Source of the DNA: Trifolium pratense
Lineage: Eukaryota > Streptophyta > Magnoliopsida > Fabales > Fabaceae
Reading direction: 5' to 3'
Length of the DNA: 64,000 bases
Assembly: GCF_020283565.1 (NCBI RefSeq)
Contig: NC_060062.1
Coordinates: 19,440,127-19,504,126, forward strand
This document shows positions 1 through 11,196 of the stretch, one piece after another; the stretch's first letter is position 1, and each line of letters opens with the position of its first letter. The translations under genes and the position numbers were made by a program. Under the pieces are notes generated by a model. That model was not told the DNA's origin. It ran no database searches and saw only the letters and a program-made list of their open reading frames with translations.

Positions 1-358
1 ACAAATTGCTCCTTTAAATTTTTTGAGTATCATGTTGGTCTTGCTAGATTTTCTAAGTACCAAATTCGTCCTTTAACTTTGTAATATATTACACTATACC
101 ATTTTAATGATCCCCGGTTAGAAAAATGTTTATGTATATGTTTGGTTTTGTGGCAGTAGAATTGATTTTATATAATTTATGTTTGTTTTAGTGGCATAAT
201 TGATATTTTAATAGAGAGTAACCTATCATAAGATAGAAACAAATTAATAAGAAACTCAAAAGATAAATGAAATATGAGAGCAACATGGTACTATGAATTG
301 CTATTCTCCAAAGCATGGTACTCAAAAACTAAAATAATGCACTTAAGGTTACATAACA
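1..358. other. AT-rich intergenic, no gene seen
   Basis: No coding signal is seen. The first 120 bases have the repetitive style of dispersed plant repeats, but no ends can be set because the window starts here. Confidence 0.4.
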
Positions 359-793
359 TCATATAAATTGAAATAAGAGATCAATTTGTTTACCAGTCTC
401 CCCTATTGCTAATAAAGGAGCTGCTTTTTTCTTGGTCTTTCTTTTCAGGAACAATTGTTTTTTTTCTCTCTTTTGTCTACTAGTTTGTCTAATAGCTCTA
501 TGTGAAATATTCAAGTTAACTTTTGCAAATTCACTTGTTGCCTCAACACTTGCATCTTCACTATCACTTGAGCCTTCTTCCATATCTAATCCAAGGTTCT
601 TTAGGCTTGGGAGATACACATCATTATCGGCTTCATTATCGGAGTATACATTAGGTGGTAATATGCCACTTGTTTGTGCCCAAGCATACTCTCCATTAGC
701 CACTATATCCTTAAAAAGTGTGGTTAGTTGGTGAGCAAATGAAAGTTCATTGTTTCTAAATTTTTCAAATATTGGATTTTTCTGAATATTCAT
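359..793 (-). pseudogene. MYB/SANT-like (L10-interacting MYB-type) C-terminal fragment
   Basis: An open frame on the minus strand, with a plausible ATG at 793 (144 residues; a longer in-frame ATG lies at 835). Near residues 35-46 it reads VANGEYAWAQTSG followed by ILPP. This resembles the (V/I)ATGE-x-AWAPSSGVLP segment that follows the Myb/SANT-like DNA-binding domain in plant L10-interacting MYB-domain proteins and in the MYB-like partner proteins of PIF/Harbinger transposons. An acidic Ser/Asp/Glu stretch and a Lys/Arg-rich tail follow. The SANT domain that should come first is missing, so this is a fragment or the last exon of a decayed gene. The family assignment is from remembered pattern only. 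Confidence 0.45.
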
Positions 794-835
794 AGTTATC
801 ATAATATAAAACAAAATAAAAAAAAATAAAAACAT

Positions 836-1771
836 GATAACAACTCCAAATACGAAGAAAAGGGATTACGATCAAAGAAACGTTGGAATTGATAATGAAC
901 ATTGAAAGAAAGTAACAAAAGGCATGTTATAGGTGATTCTTCGTATGATTATTCAGCCAAGATAGTAGTGGGTGTATTGAAAGGAAATTTACTATTTTAC
1001 AGTTTGCCCAAGTTTAGTTGTATTTATTGTTCTGAGAAAATATTGTCTTAGTTTGTACCTGAGAAGTCATCGGAGCATTAACCATGACTTTAGGTGTTTT
1101 ATAGTTTTTTTATTTTGAAAAGCCTTCAGGTGTTTTATAGTAGGAGGTACTCCACTATGCATTTATGTAATACTACAAACATTTGAATAAAGGAGTTCAT
1201 GTATTTTTGCCTCACTTTTATTTCAAATGTTTAATTTGAATATTAAATTTGGTTAAAATCTTTTCAAAATTATTGTCTATATTATAAACGCAAATCTTAA
1301 AATGTGTTGCCTATAAGTAATGGGGACCTGTGAAAAGTGTTCCCTTTGTTTAATCCTGAGGCAACAGTTATGAACTGTAAATAACAATGGCAACGGGTAA
1401 AAAGTGTTGCCTAAAGTTTGTTGAAAAACTGTTCCCTCTTTTCGTTAGCTTAGGCGACAAGTTTTAAAAGTGTGTCCAAAAAGCAAAAAAACTGTGACCA
1501 AAGACAATAGGTAACGCTCGTTTATAAAACAGTTGGAAACGGTTCCCTATACTTTTAGATAACAGTTTTCATGGTTTAGGCTACAATTTTGACCTGTTTC
1601 CAAAAAACAAAAATGTTGTACATTAGAAAGCAAAAACGGGTGCGTTTGTTTTAGTTTTAAAAAAAGTTTTTTCATCTCACACAGTATATTTAAAATAAGA
1701 TGATATTATAATAAGATATAAATCTTAAATTCTAATATCATCTTTTTGAACTAACTTCCTTTTTAGATTTA
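836..1771. repeat. Repeat-rich intergenic; possible CACTA-like subterminal repeats
   Basis: No gene is seen. From about 1300 to 1640 there are repeated degenerate units around GTTGCC and AACAGTTCCC in both orientations, separated by poly-A/T. Dense GTTGCC/GGCAAC motifs like these are typical of subterminal regions of plant CACTA (En/Spm) elements. No CACTA terminus or 3-bp target duplication was found, so only the repeat nature is supported. Confidence 0.3.
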
Positions 1772-2016
1772 CTAGACGATTACTCGTGCGATGCACGAGT
1801 TTTATGCGTTGTTTTATACTATAATATAAAAAATTTATTTGTATAGACAGTAAATCTAAAATCGAAAAATAAGTTTTATCAAAATAATAGTAACAATAGA
1901 AGTTATCTAAATGTGATATAGATATTAAATATGTGTTTATACATTTAAAAAAAATTATTTATACACTACATTTGAAGTCAACTTGGTATATTCTTCATTA
2001 ACATTTTTTTGAAGAC

Positions 2017-2121
2017 ATATTCTTCATTAACATTGTTTATCAATATCTTTAATTCATTCTTTAAATTAACTCTAGAAATACCAACATATAATTGACCATT
2101 GAAAAAAATTGATGTTGGAAC
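2017..2121 (-). pseudogene. Helitron PIF1-type helicase C-terminal remnant
   Basis: A 35-codon stretch on the minus strand contains GQLYVGISRV (residues 9-18 of the fragment) followed by KNELKILI. This matches the conserved C-terminal helicase motif of plant Helitron Rep/Hel proteins, usually GQLYVA(V/L)SRV followed by a Leu-Lys-Ile-Leu strand. No start codon or upstream domain is in frame. It lies between the two Helitron ends, so it is a leftover of the element's own gene. Confidence 0.65.
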
Positions 2122-2243
2122 ATAAGTTTTTTTTTTTGTATTATAAATTTTATTAGATGATTCTGAGTTGGATAAACTACTTCATTATATTTATATTTAT
2201 TTGAAACATATTGAGGCAAAGATAAACCAACTTAACCGCATAC

Positions 2244-2414
2244 TCAAAATTGAATATGATAAAAATCATGAACAACATACAAACCATCAGTAAATTTTAT
2301 TTTATCTATTTTTTTTATTAAAACTTCAAATTGATTTTTATTTGGATCAACCAAAAGAATGTGACGATGAATTTGCGTACCAAAATCATCCGTAAATAGT
2401 CTTGACAATCGACC
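2244..2414 (-). pseudogene. Short open fragment in the Helitron, B3/OB-like resemblance
   Basis: Fifty-six codons ending at a TGA on the minus strand. The pattern HRHILLVDPNKNQFEV followed by a Lys-rich strand and a DFY motif loosely resembles plant B3-type or OB-fold nucleic-acid-binding domains. It could be captured host sequence or part of the Helitron's own replication protein. No start codon is seen. The identity is a guess; only the open frame is certain. Confidence 0.25.
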
Positions 2415-2959
2415 AACTAATTATATACACAAAGATTGAACAAAAGATTATTAGCAAAAACATTACCTATTATGAACCAAAAATAATTAAATACACAAAA
2501 TAATAAAATGAAGAAAAAAAATTAAAATGAATAGTAACCCAAAAGAATAATAATAATAATAAAAAAATAACATTTAGTACCACACATTAAATGAATGTAA
2601 GTGGGTGATATGGCTAAATGAAAGGTTTTCATTGGTTTAAGTAGGTGATGTGGATTAGGGTTTTAGATAGTCAATTGGACAACTATCTAGGATTTATATA
2701 TATAGATATTTAAAATAAGATGATATTAGAATTTAAGATTTGTATTTCAATTTAGAATATTTAGGATTTATTTAGAATTTATAGGATTAGTTTGAGATAT
2801 GATTTGTTTTTATGTAACTTTGTATATAGATTCATATAATTATGAATAATATATGATAATGAGAATAAGAAAATAAGAACTTGAGATTATTCTCCATATA
2901 ACACTATATCTCAAAAGAGTTTATTCATAAAAATATATTTCACCAATTTCTGCAATACA

Positions 2960-3105
2960 AAAACACAAAAAACCATATCACATTTCTCAAGTCATTAGGT
3001 TTGGTCTAGTGGTGAGGAATTTTGGTAGTATGTTATAGGTCTTTGGCTCGATCTTCAACTCATTGTAAACAAAAAAACACAAAAAACCATATCACATTTC
3101 TCAAG
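2960..3105 (+). mobile_element. Short tRNA-like SINE with 32-bp target duplication
   Basis: An 82-bp insert (2992-3073) begins with a box-A-like GGTCTAGTGGTGAGG, has a box-B-like GGCTCGATCTTC and ends in a poly-A-rich tail. It is flanked by an identical 32-bp direct repeat (2960-2991 and 3074-3105, beginning AAAACACAAAAAACC). The repeat looks like a long target-site duplication from LINE-mediated insertion. Confidence 0.6.
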
Positions 3106-3512
3106 CAATCATACTTATTCTTCAATTTTTGCTTGTCATAATTCCCTCCCGTTAAGGCCTTAAATTGGGAAACAATACCTCTCCACCATTTCTTAGTAAA
3201 ACTAGTACCAATATGTTCCCCTTTGTTAACTTGATCTATAAATGCTTTAATAAAGCTTTCCGTGGCTTTAACATCCCCCCAACTAGCTTTGGATCTTTGA
3301 ACTTCATCATTAGTTGAATGGGATCCGCATAAACTTTTCTCTTAAATGTTTCCATAATACTATATGCACAAATTAATACAACTAACTTTGGTTCAGTTAT
3401 AGCAAATATAAATGCAGCAAGTTATAACAAATATTAATATAGTTATAGCAAATAACATAACTTACAGCAACATAACTTACCGAAAATTTAGCAAGACAAC
3501 TTAAATAATATA

Positions 3513-3785
3513 CTCCCTCTGTCCCAAATTATAAGGGGAAAAATCTCTAAAAATCATTTTCAAGATTTTTTTTTCTTAATTTTATAAAATTAAATGCAAA
3601 TTGCATTTAATTTTTTTTCTTTCCCTTTTTCTCAATAAACAACAACCGATAAAAATTGTTTTTACATATTCCCATGCAACTTAATCAAAGGAAAATCTAC
3701 AAAAACATTTTCAAATTATCATGTTTTATTTTTTCTTAATAAATGTGATTTTTGTTTTTTCCCTTGTAATTTGAGATGAAGGGAG
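3513..3785. mobile_element. Stowaway-type MITE
   Basis: Terminal inverted repeat CTCCCTCTGTCCCAAATTAT at the left and its degenerate complement ending GAAGGGAG at the right, flanked by TA on both sides. This is the Tc1/mariner-derived Stowaway signature. The interior is AT-rich with no coding sequence. Confidence 0.75.
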
Positions 3786-4977
3786 TAACTTACACATAAT
3801 TTAGTTATTAATACAACACGTTTTAACAAGCCGTGAATTATATATAATAATAACATAACTTACAGAGAATTTAGCAAGGCAACTTAAACAAAGTAACACA
3901 AAGAAATTGTTTTTTCCTTATGAGACATTTTCCGTCCTCCACCTATAGTTCATATTTTTATTAAAAAGAAGAAAATAAGAAAATTATAAGGGGGACTAGG
4001 CTTTACCTAAAGAAATGAACATAGAATAATAAAGCATACCAACTCGCATACCAACTCCTATTTAATCTAAAAGACCAAATAGAAGTCCCTAATAATTTAA
4101 GGCGAATGCACCGACCGTCAACACGGAAAAAACAAAGTGTATATACCCGAGACAATTAGAGTAAACCGGAAAAAAGAAAGAGTAGTATTGCAACAAGTAA
4201 TCATTCATACTATACTGAGAGAAAATAGAGAACATGGTTCTCACATCGTTGTCATTTTAAAGTTCATGTTGGTGAACAAGACATGTCCATCTTGAATGAA
4301 AAATGAACCACACCCGTTTATTTATACAAGTTTTGATACATTTTAGATCACACAAACTGTTTGGTGCGTTTCAGACCACATATATGCGTACGGTCATTGT
4401 TCACTACTTAGAATGCGAACTGGGCGAAGGAATTCGTTATCTACGTAAAGAACAACATTTTTTTTTAAACAGGGTGTTATTTCATCTAGGGAACATGACA
4501 AGTGCAAACATTAGATTTAGATTAAAAAAAAAACTATCACTCGCTACGTACTCTACAAACTGAGCTCACTACTTAAATAGCAAGAAGGGTATTTCGGTCA
4601 TTTTGCAGTGAACGTGAAAAATAGTGGGGGCACGAAAAGAAAAAAACTGATCAACATCATAGCCTTCTTTTATAAATGGACTCACTTCATCTTGGGCCTA
4701 CTCTACTAGTCCCATTTTAAAGCCCAACTTTAGATTGGAAATAGCCCCACCAAAAATACCAATTCTTTTCTTTCTGATCGCAACGAAGAAAGAAAAAAAA
4801 AATCTTACAGAAAAGAAAAAAGTCTCCATTGATTCCCCCCAAAATTTACACGAAAGAGAGAATTAACGGAGCTTGTTCTAATTCTTGTAGGGTTTTGAAA
4901 ATTGAACAGAGTTTGGTGAATTATCTCTCAAGCTTGTCTTCTTCATTTGTTCTTCATTCAAACCCTAATTTGCTACC

Positions 4978-7900
4978 ATGACTGAGGTTTGATCTTATCT
5001 CATAATTTCCATTATTATTCTAATTATGTATTTTTTTCTTCACTTTTTGTATTCCCTTCAACAATTTATGGCATTTCCTTTGCTCAGAAGCTAAAAAAAA
5101 TGTTTTTTTTTTTTTAATGGTAGCTCTATTATGATGTATCAATTCTCAGACCTAAAATTCAAGCTAACGTAAAATATTTTGACTTGTGCCTAGTTTAGAT
5201 GCACTTTGTATTCGTTATTATTTTGTCGGAAACTCAGGTATCCGGTCCGTGGACCGACTATTCCAGGGACCAATTTCACCGTCCACTTGCGTGTTCAATT
5301 GAGCTTAGAATTGGCACCAGGAGGATTTGAACCTGAGACCTAGAGAAGAGGAATTTGTATTCATTATTAACTATTTCCTTGTTTTTTGCAGTACTGGGTA
5401 AGTCAGGGAAACAAATGGTGTGATGTCTGCAAAATTTATATATCAAACAACCCTTCCAGCATCAGAAATCATGAGCTTGGAACACGCCACAAGGAAAATG
5501 TTACCAAGCGGCTTGCTAATATGAGAAAAGAGAATGCTGCTAAAGATAAAGAACACAAGGAAACAGCTAGTGCCCTTGAACAAATCGAAGCTGTAAGATT
5601 CTTTTTCTTATTTATGTTACTCATGCTTCCTTGCCTTCTCATTAATTGAACTTTTGTTTTTCCCGTTTGAATGACTACCCCGGATTAAACGTATGATTGT
5701 TTCTGTTATGGTGCATATGTTTATTTGCATTTCATGTTAGTTGAATGTGTTGTTGGTTAATATTAGTTGAATAATAAACCTTTTAAATATGGTGTATTAT
5801 TTTGGTCACATAGCCTAGTGAGTGGCTAGACTCACACTTTAAGTGTGGAGAAGTGGGGAATCCGGGGTTCGAACCCCGGCCCCTGCAATAATGTCCCTCG
5901 TGACTACCTATTAAGCTATACTTACCGGACTAAATATGGTATTTACTTGTGAAAACATCACATTTGATACCAAACTCTGCATGTGATTTATCCAATAAAG
6001 TAGTTATAAAGGTTCTCAACAAAGAAAACTCTGGGTTATATCAGGATGAATACCGAGCCATGTCTTTTATTTAGAATTCTTAGAAATATAACCTTACTGG
6101 AGTAATATTTTCAATAAACTTAATTTTCAATATATACAACGTTAGTGAAACACGACTTTAGAGAACCTATGTTTTTTAGTCATGTGCACAGGGATCTATA
6201 GTATAAAATGTAGGTGTTCCATATATTAGCGCTCTGCTTGCATGTATTGTACATTGTTTTCCTGAGAAGAACTTATTTTCGTTTTTGCGGTTTTTATATT
6301 TCATTGTTTACCATTACCGTAAGCAAGTGAACATCAATGAGTTGTTCTTATTTGATCCATACTTGAAATAAGAAGGTTGCTGTCTTCCTGATATATGAGA
6401 TATTTCATGTAGAATGAAAGGTACCATTATTATAGTTAATAATGAGTAAGGAGAAGAATATGCTGAAAGCTTAATGATTATTTACTGAAGTGTTAAGATA
6501 ATTCTAAGGCTGTGAAAATTGAGAATAAACTAGGAATGTACTTTTTTAATTGCATGAGTGATTTACACAGTTAAAGTTAGCATGCTGCTATTTATATAAA
6601 TGAAGTTATCGACTCTACTTCTATTTATATTTACCAATAGTGAAGAATTGAAAGCAACACCGACTTAAATTGTTTCCAATCCATATTAGTGACTGTTATC
6701 TTTTCAACACAATATCAACTACATGATTCATTTCCATCTGAATTTGTGACAAACACATGTTTGTTACAAAGTCAGTAATGCATAAGGGTTTTCCATTCCC
6801 ACCACATACTCCCTCTGTTTTATATTGACCGTCACTTTAGTAAATGAAAAGAACTTCATAGTTCATATTTAGTGCCATGTTATCATTTTTCATGGTAACA
6901 TTTTTTCTTCTAATTTACCCTCAAATGAATGCATTATTTCAAGCCTATTATACTCCAGTACTCCACTATGCATTTATAACAATGACTAATATATCTTCAA
7001 ATTTTTAATCAAACAAATTCCCAATATATCTTACTTATCTACACATCCTTTTCATATCTAAATCAAGATATGTTTATCTACAAATGAATTATTAAATTAT
7101 CAATTTTAATCTTCAAACTTTGAATTTTGGAACCCAATAATCTCTGCCTTTGTCATCCAAGAGCTTTCTTCAATGTATTCAATGTATATTCTCCTCCATC
7201 ATTCAAATCCAAATATTCCAAATTAGGATGAAGACATCAAGTTATTACTGAGCAATATTACCAATCAAACATTCATACTTGCACCATTGTTCTGTGGAAG
7301 CCCTTGGTCGGCCTCCATGTCACGAGGAATTTCGACCTTAGCTTTTACTGCTATAATATTCAATTGAAAGTGTATCATCGTGTGGTCCCTTGATCCATAG
7401 CTCTTGGAACACTTGTTGGGGGAATGTCACATCCCTGTCTAGTCTACATATGCTTGTATTATAAATACAAGTAATCAGTAAAACAACACAATTAGCATGG
7501 TTCTTTTTCCCTAAACATGCTTACATCCAAAGTCCACCACAATATTACTACATAATGTTTGTGGACACACCTAATCTTCTCTGCCCCATTTGACATACTC
7601 TCGTTTTAGAGTTGTCTTTACAACAGTGTTCATATCTTTGGCATCTCTAGCATCATTGAGCTGCCTTCCCAATCATGTTTTGTATAAGCTTTATTCCATG
7701 TCCCTTTCTGAAAACTCATTTGTAAAAATTATAAAGCTTTGTAAGTTTTAGCTTGAGGGAAAGTGTTAGAATGAATGTATGGAAAGTATATCATAATATC
7801 ATTATTGTATCTTAAAATATTATACTGTATCGTAGTTGTTCGCCTATTAGGATTTGTTGAGATAGAACAAGAGAATTGAATTACCAACAATGAGTGAAAT

Positions 7901-9648
7901 TTAATCAGCATGATTCTTGAGAAGATTTATAGATATCCATGGTATGCTCTGATAGCATGTCATGAGCCCAACTATTTCAAAAGCATGAGTTATTAAATGA
8001 AGCACATGAACGATTTTATATTTGACAAAGATATTGGATTCCCCAAGGGACTCTTCAAGTAAAATATAGACTCTTTCAAAGATTGGGAAATGAACTGGGA
8101 GTAGCAGGAAGTTCACACTTCTGTTGGTGTTTAACTTTTGGCAAATGGGAAATATAAACATTGCAGTAATAGCTGTCAGTTCATGTTATTTTCAGATTTA
8201 CACACATAGATGAGATGTATAACTTTTCATATATCTATTTCTTTGAATTCTTATACAGAGAGCACAACGTAGCTATCAAAAGGATATGGCGAAGTTTGAG
8301 GAAGTCAAAGAATCACATGAATTGGATTCGCAACTTGGTTAGTATGAATTTTGTTGCATTCTCTTGATAGAGTTCTAAATAACTTTTAATTTGCAAAGTC
8401 TTAGACATGTTTTGAAATTCAAGCCATGTTTAGATCTACTAAGCTGATACTGTAGGGAATGAATTGGTGGTGCCTTTTGCAAAGAATTTTTTTTAGTGAC
8501 AACACAATTACATGAGCCCCAATTCTGGAAATCATTTAACATTATCTGGTCTTTCAAAGTAAAACTATAAAATTCGTATGCCACAGTTTTCTACAAAGGT
8601 GTCTAGGAATCATTGCACTCATAACGGATGGTGTTTTTGCTGTATAAAGTGGTGGGCCTGAGGCTTCCTTGTATAAGTGGATGCCTTGCAAACTGCAGTT
8701 ATCAAACAATTATGTATGTGAGTAATAAATTAAGGAAAGGGAAAACTATATATTAAGGATTGGAAATAGGTACCGAGTTAAAACATAAAAGGATTGGAAA
8801 TTGATTTTTGTGGTAGATTGAGGAGTTAGACCTCATTATGCATAATTACTATTAGCCCAATCAAATTACCACCATTTAAGTTGAAGGAGTGGTGCTCTGG
8901 TGTTTTTTAGAAACTTGGGCAACTTTTACTTGTTACCTAATTATTATCTTCATGATCTTTTCTAGGGAGTTGAATGTGGTATACAATGTACCCATGTAGC
9001 TTCATACGTTGGTTCATGGACACAAACCCAGAACTCAAAGATGTGTTAATGTATTTCCTTACTGCTGTACATTGATTTTTCTTCTTGATGCTGATTTTTG
9101 CTGCATGGTTTGGCAGAATGGGAGTTTGACAGCACTTCAGGCTATTACTACCATAAAACAAATGGATTTTGCTATGATCAAAAGTCGGGATTTTACTATT
9201 CTGATGCAATCGGTACGAGTGTTATACTTCTCATTTACATGTATATACAGTAATAATATTATTGAGTTTAATACCATATTTACTTGTTGAAATTTCAACA
9301 GGCAAGTGGGTGACCCATGATGAAGCATATGCCTCACCTCACTTTGCATCAAATGCTGGGCGGAATGTACCATCTGGAAAAAAGGGCTCCATAATTTCAC
9401 AATCCAAATCAGTTGACACCAAACCAAATATACATCATAATGTAGCTTTACCTCTTAGAGTGAATCCCATGAGACAAGCAAAAGCTGCCGCGTCATCTCT
9501 TGCTGTCGGTAAGAGAAAGAGACCCAATGAAAAACCAAAGGTTGTCTCGGAAGAAGAAAAACAAGCTCTCAAGGCAAGAGAGGCTGCAAGGAAAAGAGTG
9601 GAACAGAGGGAGAAACCTATGCTTGGGCTTTACAGCAAGCCTTACTAA
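4978..9648 (+). CDS. ZOP1: ZOP1-like zinc-finger and OCRE-domain protein
   Basis: Five exons: 4978-4986, 5392-5592, 8259-8337, 9117-9212 and 9302-9648. All introns are GT-AG and the joined frame gives 243 residues, a size that fits plant ZOP1 as I recall it. Exon 1 codes only for Met-Thr-Glu. Residues 12-37 form a U1/matrin-type C2H2 finger (Cys13, Cys16, His30, His36). A charged helix follows, then an aromatic OCRE-type domain at about 98-135 (W-E-F-D, SGYYYH, SGFYY). The C-terminal third is basic, with KRKRP and a Lys/Arg/Glu coiled region. In Arabidopsis ZOP1 binds nucleic acid and acts in pre-mRNA splicing and RNA-directed DNA methylation in the nucleus. Introns 1 and 2 carry SINE insertions. 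The family call is firm; the symbol is by resemblance. Confidence 0.87.
5205..5369 (-). mobile_element. SINE in ZOP1 intron 1, minus orientation
   Basis: The insert 5221-5353 has a box-B-like CTCAGGTTCAAATCC on the minus strand. It is flanked by 16-bp direct repeats TTTGTATTCGTTATTA (5205-5220) and TTTGTATTCATTATTA (5354-5369), differing at one base. Its right end lies within 40 bp of the acceptor of exon 2 (5392). Confidence 0.6.
5799..5932 (+). mobile_element. tRNA-like SINE in ZOP1 intron 2
   Basis: It has an A-box-like TAGCCTAGTGAGTGG and a strong B box GGTTCGAACCCCGG about 55 bp further on. The order matches a pol III promoter, but no cloverleaf closes into a real tRNA. Similar AAATATGGT sequences flank the insert and may be the target duplication. 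Confidence 0.5.
7752..8030. mobile_element. LTR-retrotransposon remnants in ZOP1 intron 2
   Basis: Two pieces are visible. At 7752-7764 GCTTGAGGGAAAG resembles a copia polypurine tract, followed by an LTR-like start TGTTAGAATG. At 7952-7964 a minus-strand TGCTATCAGAGC resembles the usual primer-binding site TGGTATCAGAGC (initiator Met-tRNA), next to a roughly 70-bp TG...CA stretch as in small TRIM-type LTRs. No coding domain is present. The boundaries are uncertain. Confidence 0.3.
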
Positions 9649-10216
9649 GTGTGAAATATTTGAGGGTTATGCTTCTTTATGCCTGATTCGTTTATGCTGG
9701 CATTAACTGTGTCTAATTCCCAAGTTATTTCTTTCTCTCTTGTGAATGTACCTTGTAAAATATATGTAACCTTTCCATTTTTTATGCAATGCTTGTTAAA
9801 TGTCTGCGGATCTGTATGTGTTTTGAGAAATGGTTGAAGGAGAAAAGGACTTGAAAGTCTGATTTAAGTTAGGCTGATAAAATGCAGGTTAAAAATTGCT
9901 CCTTCTCCAAGCGAGGGTAAAAAGTTAGACAGAGATAAGTGATTGAGTCTGAGATAAGTGAGTATGCGTATCATATCAGTACTTCCGAAACACTTGTTAA
10001 GCATACAAAAAAGGGAATCAAAAATAAAATTAATGTTGAAAAAGAAATATTTTATATTTTTAAAGTATTGAATGAACAAGTTTTAAAATAATTTTTTTAT
10101 TTTATTAAAATATTAATTAGTATTCCATAGACATTGTTTAACATTTTTTTTTATTAATTTATATTTTCACTTAAAAGTAAAAACAAAAGAAAGACATATA
10201 TATTCAAAATTTTAAA

Positions 10217-10400
10217 GAGTTTAATTGTTGTGCACCGTCGGTGTAATTTTTTTTTACACATACATCCAATGACGTGTTGCCACACCATTTAATGAATGTG
10301 ACACATCATGTGTTTTTAATTACCATACATGATGTGTCGATATATTATTGGACGCATGTGCAAAATAACTTTACACCGACGGTGCATATAAATTAAATTC
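10217..10400. mobile_element. MITE with TGCACCGTCGGTGTAA ends, copy 1
   Basis: The ends are inverted repeats: GAGTTTAATTGTTGTGCACC at the left, and on the complement of the right end GAATTTAATTTATATGCACC. Both continue CGTCGGTGTAA. The subterminal parts stay complementary for some tens of bases with TCCAAT motifs. A second copy lies 0.6 kb away. Confidence 0.7.
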
Positions 10401-11020
10401 AATTTTAAAGGCCATGTGTCGTGACTTTTCTTCTTTCATTAAAGCATGAATTTAAAATGACAGAGTCAATAATTTCGGCTGGGCAGTGATGATTCTCTCC
10501 TGTCCGTAGCTAAACTAAACAGTTCTAAATTATACTCCTCCTCCCGTCTTTTTATAAGATGTTTATTTTTTATATTTATTTTAAAATTAATATATTTAAT
10601 TATATTATAAAATTATTATTTTTTTAAAATATATTAGTTATTTAATGAATATGAGGCCTTACATTTTAATTATTTTTGTAAAAAATTTAATTAAAATATC
10701 TATAGAGTTTTGATCTAACGAAAGAGGATAATCTCTTACGGTATGAAGAACTAAATCAAGCCAATGTAAAAAGTATAGCAATTGAGATCATAACCCGTGT
10801 AAATCTTTTATTCATATAAATATTTAGATATTATTTGAATAATTAATAATGTAAAATCATTTGTTTAATTTTTTTTTTACGCATGTAAAATCATTTGTTG
10901 AGAGAAGAAATTAACCCTCAATTATCAAAGAAGAAGAAGAAATTAACCCTCAAACAAAAACTTAAATTATGTAATGATATCATGTTATTTTTCAAATATA
11001 TTTTATTATATTCTTAAAAT

Positions 11021-11196
11021 GGATTTAATTGATATGCACCGACGGTGTAAAATAATTTTACACTGTCAACCAATACCAACCATGTTTTCCACCACATCAC
11101 CCCACTTTCTTGACATTACATGACTAAATGATGGTTATTTATTGGACGACTGTGTAAAAACTATTTTACACCGTCAGCGCATATCAATTAAACTCT
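11021..11196. mobile_element. MITE with TGCACCGACGGTGTAA ends, copy 2
   Basis: The left end has TTAATTGATATGCACCGACG and the right end the near-complement ending ATATCAATTAAACTC. It is the same family as 10217-10400 with slightly different ends and a different core. It has no coding capacity. Confidence 0.7.

Larger units (their letters stand above)
1772..2706 (-). mobile_element. Helitron, minus orientation, 935 bp
   Basis: Read on the minus strand the element starts with TCTATATATATAAATCC right after a host A (2707). It ends with the hairpin ACTCGTGC/GCACGAGT, six bases, then CTAG against a host T (1771). TC start, 3' hairpin, CTRR end and A|T insertion are the Helitron hallmarks. The first ~70 bases resemble the start of the plus-strand Helitron at 33311. 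Inside, the minus strand still encodes a decayed piece of a PIF1-type helicase, supporting an autonomous ancestor. Confidence 0.8.
2707..4977. other. Intergenic region upstream of ZOP1-like gene
   Basis: No gene is seen. It holds a short SINE-like insertion (2960-3105) and a Stowaway MITE (3513-3785). From about 4740 the sequence is A-rich, then CT-rich and leader-like, before the ATG at 4978, so the promoter and 5' UTR of the next gene probably lie at about 4650-4977. Confidence 0.5.

Noticed and set aside
4303..4563. 86-residue open frame upstream of ZOP1
   Set aside because: No family resemblance, poly-T within the frame, and position in the promoter region.
5814..5890. Possible tRNA gene with B box GGTTCGAACCCC
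   Set aside because: No acceptor stem or cloverleaf can be formed; it fits a tRNA-derived SINE.
6808..6975. Stowaway-like left end ACTCCCTCTGTTTTATATTG in ZOP1 intron 2
   Set aside because: No matching right end is found, so a full element cannot be supported.
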